This document shows positions 6,897 through 12,299 of a stretch of DNA of 12,299 nt, in pieces (within the stretch, counting starts at the first letter, position 1; each line of letters begins with the position of its first letter). Location: the NCBI GenBank assembly GCA_030592465.1, contig JAUVJB010000074.1:1-12299 (forward strand), read 5' to 3'. The position numbers and the translations under genes are program-made. This DNA is from Bacteroidota bacterium. Its GTDB lineage: Bacteria > Bacteroidota > Bacteroidia > Bacteroidales > B39-G9. The notes beneath the pieces were generated by a model. That model was not told the origin of the DNA and ran no database searches. It saw only the letters and a list, made by a program, of their open reading frames with translations.

Positions 6897-7325
6897 ATGT
6901 TACCAAATTTAAGAAACAGAACAATGTTGCCTAATTTGTTAGATGAATTTTTCGGCAACGAACCAACAAACTTTTTTAAAGCTTCAAGTGAATACACAAT
7001 GCCATCGGTAAACATCACCGAGAACAAAGATGAATTTGCAATTGATTTTGCAGCTCCGGGTTTAAAAAAGGATGACTTTCAAATCGATTTTCACAACGAT
7101 GTTTTAAAAATTTCTTCTGAAAAGAAAGAAAACAAAGAAAATAAAAACGAAAAAGAAGTTAGAAGAGAGTTTTTTTATTCTTCATTTGAGCGTACTTTTA
7201 TTTTACCGGATAGTGTAGATTCTGATAAAATTGAAGCTTCATACAAAGATGGGATTTTAAAAGTAGTTATTCCTAAAAAAGAAGAAACTAAAGAAAAGCC
7301 ATTGAGAAAAATTAAAATCTCATAG
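6897..7325 (+). CDS. hsp20: Small heat shock protein, Hsp20/alpha-crystallin family
   Basis: This is an ATP-independent cytoplasmic chaperone that holds unfolding proteins in large oligomers. Its 142 residues are usual for the family. The N-terminal arm (1-34) carries LPNLLDEFFGNE. The alpha-crystallin domain runs from about P36 to K126, with the APGLKKDDFQIDF strand block (53-65) and the closing YKDGILKVVIPK block that corresponds to the NGVL signature. A charged KKENKENKNEKEVRRE loop lies in the middle. The C-terminal I-X-I anchor is I139-K140-I141. The gene stands alone, with a strong RBS upstream and an intrinsic terminator 20 bp after its stop, so it is probably a monocistronic stress-induced unit. 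Confidence 0.96.
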   Translation: MLPNLRNRTMLPNLLDEFFGNEPTNFFKASSEYTMPSVNITENKDEFAIDFAAPGLKKDDFQIDFHNDVLKISSEKKENKENKNEKEVRREFFYSSFERTFILPDSVDSDKIEASYKDGILKVVIPKKEETKEKPLRKIKIS

Positions 7326-7344
7326 TTTTTAAAAACCGAATGTT

Positions 7345-7380
7345 AAAAGGCTATTCAATTTTGGATAGCCTTTTTTATTA
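7345..7380 (+). terminator. Intrinsic terminator of hsp20
   Basis: AAAAGGCTATTC (7345-7356) pairs with GGATAGCCTTTT (7363-7374) through 12 positions including one wobble, around a 6-nt loop, and runs into T6 (7371-7376). It starts 20 bp after the hsp20 stop and is a textbook rho-independent terminator. The A-run on the other side may let it work in both directions. Confidence 0.92.
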
Positions 7381-7499
7381 ACCCGTTAGTACTCCCAAAA
7401 CATTAGCTGACTATAAAAGCCTCGCTTATAGCTGTATATATTCCTTATACAAAACTCAGCTTATTTAATATTTAGTCAATTATTAATATCAGATAATTA

Positions 7500-7543
7500 T
7501 TAATATATTTGACTTTTTGTGAAAATCTTTTCAAATATATTAA
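7500..7543. promoter_or_regulatory. 13-bp perfect inverted repeat before the POT transporter
   Basis: TTAATATATTTGA (7500-7512) is repeated in exact inverse as TCAAATATATTAA (7531-7543), with an 18-bp spacer that itself contains TTTT-tgtg-AAAA. It ends 56 bp before the transporter start. The left arm contains TATATTTG (7504-7511), a match to the Bacteroidota -7 box TAnnTTTG; the right arm has the same box on the other strand. It may be an operator overlapping a promoter, or simply AT-rich structure. Confidence 0.45.
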
Positions 7544-7599
7544 AATGAGTTAATGTGTTTTTTCATATTACTCATTAATAATATTCAAATAAAATAACT

Positions 7600-9060
7600 A
7601 TGAGATTAAATAAAGTTTTAAAAAAATTTCCGAAAACGTTTTGGTCTGCCAATATAATGGAGCTGTTTGAACGTTGGGCATGGTATGGTATGTTTATGGT
7701 TTTTGCACTGTATTTAACAGGTTCGCGAGATACAGGAGCTTTGGGATTTTCACAAGTGCAAAAAGGATTAATAATGGGTATTGGTACTGCAATACTTTAT
7801 TTTTTACCTGTTTTTACAGGTGCTATTGCAGATAAAATTGGTTATAAAAAAGTTTTGTTAATTGCTTTTGCAATTCTCTCAACAGGATATTTTATGATGG
7901 GCTGTTTTAAAACTTATACTTCAATGTTTATTGTATTCTTATATGTAGCTTTTGGAGCGGCGTTGTTTAAACCTGTAATTGCAGCGACCATTAGCAAAAC
8001 AACTACTGAAGAAACATCATCAATAGGTTTTGGTATTTATTATATGATGGTAAATATTGGTGCATTCATTGCACCCTTGATTGCTTCAAAATTACGAGTT
8101 CATAACTGGCATTATGTGTTTATTATGTCGTCAGTTGTGATAGCAATAAATTTTATTATTGTATTATTTTTTTATAAAGAACCTACACGCGAAAAAAATA
8201 TTGATAAACTTGGAAGAACAATATTAACAATTTTAAGAAATATCGGTAATACATTGAAAGATGTAAAATTTGTGATATTTTTAATATTGATTATTGGATT
8301 TTGGACAATGTATAATCAGTTATTTTATACACTGCCTGTTTTTATCGACCAATGGATTGATACTTCGATGATTTACAATGCAATAGCGTCATTCTCACCA
8401 AATCTTGCCGCAGCAATTGGCACTAAAGATGGTATTATTGCTCCGGAAATTATGACTGATATTGATGCAGGTTATATTATTATTTTTCAAATTTTAATAT
8501 CTTCATTAGTGATGAAATGGAAACCTTTAAATGCCATGATTACAGGTATTTTTATTTGTTCAATTGGCATGGGTTTAACATTTGCAACACAAAACGGATT
8601 TTACTTATTTATTTCAATTTTTATGTTTGCTGTTGGTGAAATGTCAAGCTCACCAAAGATTACTGAGTATATCGGTAAAATAGCACCGAAAGATAAAACG
8701 GCTTTATATATGGGATGTTCGTTTATTCCAATGGCAGGGGGGAATTTTTTTGCCGGTTTAATTTCAGGTAATTTATATGGTTCAATATCTGATAAAGTCA
8801 GTCTTTTAAAAACAGAAGTAGCAAGCAGAGGTTTAGATATTCCGCAAATATCTGCTAATTTTACTCAAAATGATTATTTTAATCGTGCCGCTAAACTAAT
8901 CGGCGTTGACAATCAAACATTGACAAATATGCTTTGGGAAAAATATCATCCTTCAAAAATATGGTATGTTATTACTGCAATTGGTATTATTACTGTTGTA
9001 GGTTTATTTCTTTATGACAGGTTTTTACTAAAAGAAAAGGTGCAGAAAGTGAAAAGTTAA
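7600..9060 (+). CDS. POT/PTR-family (MFS) proton-dependent transporter
   Basis: This inner-membrane transporter of the major facilitator superfamily probably imports di- or tripeptides by proton symport. It has 486 residues and about 12-14 hydrophobic helices. Helix 1 carries the POT signature ExxER as E21-L-F-E24-R25, followed by WAWYG. The loop between helices 2 and 3 carries the MFS-like GAIADKIGYKKVL. Other helices include GFGIYYMMVNIGAFIAPLI, the usual POT helix 5 block. The middle part is less canonical (two inserted polar stretches near residues 250-290 and 405-445), so substrates other than peptides are possible. The start is ATG at 7600, without a Shine-Dalgarno site. It stands alone and converges with the acyl-CoA synthetase gene. 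Confidence 0.88.
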   Translation: MRLNKVLKKFPKTFWSANIMELFERWAWYGMFMVFALYLTGSRDTGALGFSQVQKGLIMGIGTAILYFLPVFTGAIADKIGYKKVLLIAFAILSTGYFMMGCFKTYTSMFIVFLYVAFGAALFKPVIAATISKTTTEETSSIGFGIYYMMVNIGAFIAPLIASKLRVHNWHYVFIMSSVVIAINFIIVLFFYKEPTREKNIDKLGRTILTILRNIGNTLKDVKFVIFLILIIGFWTMYNQLFYTLPVFIDQWIDTSMIYNAIASFSPNLAAAIGTKDGIIAPEIMTDIDAGYIIIFQILISSLVMKWKPLNAMITGIFICSIGMGLTFATQNGFYLFISIFMFAVGEMSSSPKITEYIGKIAPKDKTALYMGCSFIPMAGGNFFAGLISGNLYGSISDKVSLLKTEVASRGLDIPQISANFTQNDYFNRAAKLIGVDNQTLTNMLWEKYHPSKIWYVITAIGIITVVGLFLYDRFLLKEKVQKVKS

Positions 9061-9073
9061 GTTGTTTATATAG

Positions 9074-9220
9074 TTAGTGTTTGCACGAAAACGCCCATAT
9101 TGTCATTTCGACTAAAAGGAGAAATCTCATAACATAGTGTATATAAGTTGAATGAGATTTCTCACTTCGTTCGAAATGACAGTACAACTAAAATTTTACG
9201 GGTTTTCGTGCCGGCACTAA
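9074..9220. repeat. Nested inverted-repeat element (about 147 bp)
   Basis: The outer arms are TTAGTG (9074-9079) plus GCACGAAAAC (9083-9092), complementary to GTTTTCGTGC (9202-9211) plus CACTAA (9215-9220). Inside them, TGTCATTTCGA (9101-9111) pairs with TCGAAATGACA (9171-9181), and GAGAAATCTCAT (9119-9130) pairs with ATGAGATTTCTC (9152-9163). The inner part resembles the dispersed GTCATTTCGA...GAGAAATCTC repeats common in Bacteroidota. The whole could fold into one long hairpin in RNA of either strand. Confidence 0.75.
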
Positions 9221-9245
9221 ATAGTGTATGTACGACAACTCTGCT

Positions 9246-9272
9246 GCTTCGGATTTGAAATCCGGAGCTTTT
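9246..9272 (+). terminator. Hairpin with T-run; likely transporter terminator or REP copy
   Basis: GCTTCGGATTT (9246-9256) pairs with AAATCCGGAGC (9258-9268) through 11 positions including one wobble, followed by TTTTATAA. The predicted loop is a single base, so in RNA the innermost pairs must open. It is 186 bp past the transporter stop, far for a dedicated terminator. It shares its core with the hairpin at 9302-9324. Confidence 0.45.
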
Positions 9273-9301
9273 ATAATAAAGGATTTAACATCAAGTATAA
9301 A

Positions 9302-9324
9302 CTTTCGGATTGCAAATCCGAAAG
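9302..9324. repeat. Second CGGATT...AATCCG hairpin
   Basis: CTTTCGGATT (9302-9311) pairs perfectly with AATCCGAAAG (9315-9324) around a GCA loop. It lies 43 bp beyond the stop of the minus-strand acyl-CoA synthetase gene and has the same CGGATTTG(A/C)AATCCG-type core as 9246-9268, in the fashion of paired REP palindromes. Confidence 0.6.
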
Positions 9325-9366
9325 AGTTACGCTACAGTATAATAGGATATTCCCCAAATTAACAAA

Positions 9367-11325
9367 TTAGTTTGCCTTAACAGTTTCTTTTTCTACTTCG
9401 TCAGAAATTAAACTATGTTTATCTTCAAGTTTGCTTATTGCTTTCATATTTAGAGCGTTGCAAATATTTTTTGCTTCGGGTGTATAAAGGTATTCAATAC
9501 GTTTTTGATAATATTTAGTAATTTTGCCTCTAACCATTTTAACAGTGCTGTTAATAAAATGATTTTCTTCAGAAAAGGCTTCTTCAAGAATTGCAATGGA
9601 ACTTGGCAGCCATCTTTCAGGGAACATTCCTTCATATTTTCCGTCTTTACGATATTCATCAATTTCCGATTGAATTTTATTTAAGGCAGCTTTTTGTCCT
9701 TCTTCTGTATTAGCAGATAAATTATTCGTTTTTAAATAATGTAAAATTGTTTGTTTATCAGGTACAAATAATGCAACAGTATAAGGACTTTGGTCGTTGT
9801 ATAACATACACTGGTCAATATAAGGTGATTGTTGCACAAAAGCTTCTTCAATAGCTTCAGGACTGTATTTTTCACCATCGTTGCTAATTAATAGGCTTTT
9901 AAAGCGACCAAGAACATATAAAAATTCGTCTTTATTCATATATCCCATGTCACCTGTGTATAACCAACCATCTTTAATTGTTTCATTAGTTGATTTTTCG
10001 TTTTTATAATAGCCGACCATAACATTATCACCTTTAATAACAATCTCACCTTTTTCACCTGTCGGCAAAGTATTTCCTTTATCATCACAAATTTTAAGTT
10101 CCATGTTTTTAACAAGATAACCCGAAGAACCTAATTTGTGTTTTTTTAATGAGTTTGATGATATAATAGGAGAGGCTTCAGATAGTCCGTATCCCTGAAA
10201 CATAGGCATATTAATGGCATAAAAGAATTTTTGTAAATCAATATCAAGCAATGCACCGCCACCAATGAAGAATTTAAGTTCTCCGCCAAAGTTTTCACGT
10301 ATCTTGCTAAAAATTAATTTATCATATATTGCATACAAAGGTTTTTTTAATATTTGCAAGCCTTTACCTTTATTCCATCCTTCTTTGTTATATGAATAAG
10401 CTAAATTAATTGCCTTGTTATAAAGTTTTTCAACTTTAGGTCCTTTTTCGTGTATTCCTTTTTCAATATTTTTTTTGAAATTTTTCGCAAGAGCAGGAAC
10501 GCTTAACAGTATATTAGGCTTAATTTCTTTAATATTTTGTGGAATATTTTTTAAAGTTTCTAAAGACGACTTCCCAAGCTGAACTGTTGCAATGCTTGCT
10601 CCGTAATACATAAAACTATAAATACCGGCAGTATGAGCAAATGAATGATCTAAGGGTAATATTAATAGTGTTCTGTAATGTTCTGGTATATACATTAAAC
10701 TAGCTGCTTGTTCAACATTCGCAGCATAGTTTCGTTGAGATAAAATAATTCCTTTTGGGTCGGCAGTTGTACCTGATGTATAGCTTATATTTGCATAATC
10801 GTCGGCTTTTATTGATTGCCAAATTTTTTCAAAATCATTAGATTTTGTTTTCAAATAATCTTCACCCAATTTTAAAATTTCATTAATACCAATCTCATTT
10901 TCATTATATTGCTCTAAAGTATCTAAATAGATTATTTTTTTGAGTCTCGGTAGTTTGTCTTTAATTTGTTGTATTTTTTTTGCTTGATTTTTTGAGGTAA
11001 TAATCATACTACATTCAGAGTGTGTTAATCTGAATAATAATTCTGATTTTGTTTCTAATTTTACTGATAGAGGAACATTGATTGCACCTGCATACAAAAC
11101 ACCTAATTCACTTATAATCCAACTGTTTCGTCCTTCTGATAGCAATGCGATTTTGTCATTTTTTTGAACACCAAGGCTTAATAATCCCGCTGCAAATTCA
11201 TAAACTAATTTTTTTGTTTCGGCATAAGTTATGCTTTTATATTCATCATTTGTTTTTTCCCACAACAAAGGGTTATTACTATATTTTTTTACACTTTCTT
11301 CAAATAATTGAATAATTGTATCCAT
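9367..11325 (-). CDS. Long-chain acyl-CoA synthetase (AMP-forming, ANL superfamily)
   Basis: The enzyme activates fatty acids by forming acyl-AMP and then acyl-CoA, for lipid synthesis or beta-oxidation. It has 652 residues, a length typical of the long-chain (FAA1/FadD15-like) group. Motifs in order: the phosphate loop YTSGTTADPKG (182-192; A188 replaces the usual Gly), QGYGLSE (377-383), YTGDMG with ribose-binding D459, the hinge region G473-R474-FK, and the catalytic lysine K601 in RGKITKYY. A longer frame reaches 11406, but its first 27 residues would overlap an inverted-repeat element (11349-11487) and look unlike protein. ATG at 11325 opens the usual MDTIIQLFEESVKKY start. No Shine-Dalgarno site is visible. 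It converges with the transporter gene. Confidence 0.94.
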   Translation of the reverse strand: MDTIIQLFEESVKKYSNNPLLWEKTNDEYKSITYAETKKLVYEFAAGLLSLGVQKNDKIALLSEGRNSWIISELGVLYAGAINVPLSVKLETKSELLFRLTHSECSMIITSKNQAKKIQQIKDKLPRLKKIIYLDTLEQYNENEIGINEILKLGEDYLKTKSNDFEKIWQSIKADDYANISYTSGTTADPKGIILSQRNYAANVEQAASLMYIPEHYRTLLILPLDHSFAHTAGIYSFMYYGASIATVQLGKSSLETLKNIPQNIKEIKPNILLSVPALAKNFKKNIEKGIHEKGPKVEKLYNKAINLAYSYNKEGWNKGKGLQILKKPLYAIYDKLIFSKIRENFGGELKFFIGGGALLDIDLQKFFYAINMPMFQGYGLSEASPIISSNSLKKHKLGSSGYLVKNMELKICDDKGNTLPTGEKGEIVIKGDNVMVGYYKNEKSTNETIKDGWLYTGDMGYMNKDEFLYVLGRFKSLLISNDGEKYSPEAIEEAFVQQSPYIDQCMLYNDQSPYTVALFVPDKQTILHYLKTNNLSANTEEGQKAALNKIQSEIDEYRKDGKYEGMFPERWLPSSIAILEEAFSEENHFINSTVKMVRGKITKYYQKRIEYLYTPEAKNICNALNMKAISKLEDKHSLISDEVEKETVKAN

Positions 11326-11348
11326 GATATTAGTTTTAAAGTTTAAAG

Positions 11349-11487
11349 TTTTGAGTCCACTCCGAAAAGTCAAATAAAAGAAGATGTTACTAAAACAACA
11401 AGTCATAAAGGATTTATTTTCAACATTTTATCCTTTGTGTCTTTGTGCCTTCGTGGCAAAAACAGACTTTTCGGAGTGGATTCAAAA
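11349..11487. mobile_element. 139-bp MITE-like element with 23-bp inverted ends
   Basis: The 23-bp ends at 11349-11371 and 11465-11487 are inverted copies with one mismatch; the shared core is CCACTCCGAAAAGTC. Inside lie AAAGGAT (11408-11414)/ATCCTTT (11430-11436) as a smaller inverted pair and the stretch CCTTTGTGTCTTTGTGCC (from 11432), typical of a widespread repeat. There is no coding sequence of its own. It sits between yjbQ and the acyl-CoA synthetase start, probably inside or next to the latter's promoter region. Confidence 0.7.
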
Positions 11488-11509
11488 TATAAAAGTATAT
11501 ATATTTTTT

Positions 11510-11926
11510 TTATTCACCAATAATTTTTACCAATACTCTTTTTTTGCGTTTACCATCGAACTCGCCATAAAATATTTGTTCCCAAGGACCAAAGTCGAGT
11601 TTGCCATCTGAAACAGCTACAACAACTTCACGTCCCATAACTGTTCTTTTAAGATGAGCATCTGCATTATCTTCAAAGGTGTTGTGTTTATATTGAGAGT
11701 ATGGTTTTTCGGGAGCGAGTCTCTCTAACCATTTTTCAATATCTTGGTGCAAACCTGCTTCATCGTCATTAATAAAAACACTTGCAGTAATGTGCATAGC
11801 ATTGCATAATAATAGTCCTTCTTTAACACCACTTTCTATTAAACATTTTTCAATTTCGGGCGTGATGTTTAAAAGTTTACGCCTTGTTTCGGTATTAAAC
11901 CATAATTCTTTTTTGTAACTTATCAT
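11510..11926 (-). CDS. yjbQ: YjbQ/UPF0047 family protein
   Basis: This is a small cytoplasmic protein of the YjbQ (UPF0047) family. Members have been reported to have weak thiamine-phosphate synthase activity, but the true role is unclear. Its 138 residues are full length. Conserved blocks are H45-I-T-A-S-V (45-50) with INDDEAGLHQD (52-62), then YKHNTFEDNADAHLK (79-93), then GKLDFGPWEQI (108-118) and E122-F-D-G. The clustered His and Asp residues form the family's putative active or metal site. The start is ATG at 11926, without an RBS. It lies upstream of the acyl-CoA synthetase gene on the same strand, but the 184-bp gap with the 139-bp repeat argues against a tight operon. Confidence 0.92.
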   Translation of the reverse strand: MISYKKELWFNTETRRKLLNITPEIEKCLIESGVKEGLLLCNAMHITASVFINDDEAGLHQDIEKWLERLAPEKPYSQYKHNTFEDNADAHLKRTVMGREVVVAVSDGKLDFGPWEQIFYGEFDGKRKKRVLVKIIGE

Positions 11927-12022
11927 CTGTTTATATTTTTATATTCAACTGATACTTAAATGTTTATATTGTTGTTGGTTCACTAATTTGTTCACGGATT
12001 AACACGGATTTTTTTTTATAAT

Positions 12023-12059
12023 AAAATCTGCAACTTATAAAAAAAGTTGTTTAGATTTT
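12023..12059. terminator. Two-part stem; possible terminator of the gene leaving the right edge
   Basis: AAAATCT (12023-12029) pairs with AGATTTT (12053-12059), and CAACTT (12031-12036) pairs with AAGTTG (12044-12049) around a 7-nt loop, with a 1/3 internal loop. On the minus strand it is followed by ATTATAAAA rather than a clean T-run, so the terminator role is uncertain. Confidence 0.35.
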
Positions 12060-12085
12060 TTATCGTCCCGATAGGGACATAAAAA
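12057..12085. repeat. GTCCC-GATA-GGGAC hairpin
   Basis: TTTTTAT (12057-12063) and GTCCC (12065-12069) pair with GGGAC (12074-12078) and ATAAAAA (12079-12085), with one bulged C and a GATA loop. The CGTCCCGATAGGGAC core is a familiar dispersed palindrome. T-rich and A-rich flanks could make it a bidirectional terminator. Confidence 0.55.
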
Positions 12086-12219
12086 TGTCTAAAAGCAAAA
12101 AAAAAACGTTTTTAAGTCCTGCGGACGTTGAAAAGTTTTTATGTAAACTCACTCTTTTATGGATATTTCATGTGTTTATATTTTTAATACCAGATTAGAT
12201 ATTATATTAAAATCTAATT

Positions 12220-12297
12220 TTAAATAATATTAAGTGATTTGCTAATATCTTGAATTTTTTTGTCTAAAATTTTATTAGTTTTTTCAAATTCGTTAAT
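12220..12297 (-). CDS. Possible C-terminal tail of a gene running off the right edge
   Basis: One minus-strand frame stays open from the window edge to TAA (12222-12220) and encodes 25 residues, INEFEKTNKILDKKIQDISK then SLNII. Hydrophobic residues recur every three to four positions, as in an amphipathic helix, which favours real coding, but 25 codons is too short to be sure. No family can be assigned. Confidence 0.3.
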   Translation of the reverse strand: MNEFEKTNKILDKKIQDISKSLNII

Positions 12298-12299
12298 TG

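Larger units (their letters stand above)
9061..9366. other. 306-bp convergent gap filled with palindromes
   Basis: The gap lies between the ends of the transporter gene and the acyl-CoA synthetase gene. It holds a nested inverted repeat (9074-9220) and two hairpins with the same CGGATT...AATCCG core (9246-9268 and 9302-9324). No coding potential is seen. Confidence 0.7.
11927..12219. other. Non-coding gap upstream of yjbQ with several hairpins
   Basis: No gene is seen. The gap contains a CACGGATT direct repeat (11993-12000 and 12003-12010), a two-part stem (12023-12059), a hairpin around GTCCC-GATA-GGGAC (12057-12085) and a short GTCC-TGC-GGAC palindrome (12116-12126). The yjbQ promoter should be in the first 60 bp, but no convincing box is visible. 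Confidence 0.6.

Noticed and set aside
7381..7499. Small hairpins such as CTATAA...TTATAG and AGCTGA...TCAGCT after the hsp20 terminator
   Set aside because: The arms are short and AT-rich and do not form one consistent structure; expected by chance in such sequence.
11326..11406. 27-residue N-terminal extension of the acyl-CoA synthetase
   Set aside because: It overlaps the inverted-repeat element; the family normally begins at the MDTII methionine.
11384..11611. 75-codon plus-strand open frame
   Set aside because: It runs through the MITE-like element and then antisense through the end of yjbQ, so it is a by-product of both.

Overview
The window is about 70% A+T and most likely comes from the Bacteroidota. 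The evidence is an OmpA-type protein with TPR, PD40 propeller and carboxypeptidase-regulatory-like domains, a secreted NDSGG-type propeller protein, genes mostly lacking Shine-Dalgarno sites, TAnnTTTG promoter-like boxes, and gaps full of palindromic repeats. I cannot place it below phylum level.

Layout. Minus strand: an OmpA/PD40 protein cut by the left edge (1-1674), a 435-bp gap holding a decayed element with inverted ends, queE for 7-deazaguanine synthesis (2110-2742, apparent TTG start), and a secreted propeller protein (2965-3882). A 676-bp divergent gap follows, with a 17-bp-arm hairpin and a 24-bp tandem repeat resembling an IS21-type end. Plus strand: amrS and amrB, two parts of the AMMECR1/MEMO1/radical-SAM set; the third, amrA, is not here. 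Then hsp20 with a strong RBS, a sigma-54-like promoter candidate and a clear terminator, and a POT-family transporter (7600-9060). Minus strand again: a long-chain acyl-CoA synthetase (9367-11325), a YjbQ-family protein (11510-11926), and possibly the tail of a gene leaving the right edge (12220-12297).

The genes are mostly housekeeping or envelope functions in separate transcription units. Only amrS and amrB form an evident functional pair, and even they are separated by a 236-bp repeat-rich spacer. The least expected content lies between the genes: nearly every gap carries a different inverted- or direct-repeat family. I found no CRISPR array, tRNA, rRNA, intact transposase or defence system, and no convincing new multi-gene system.
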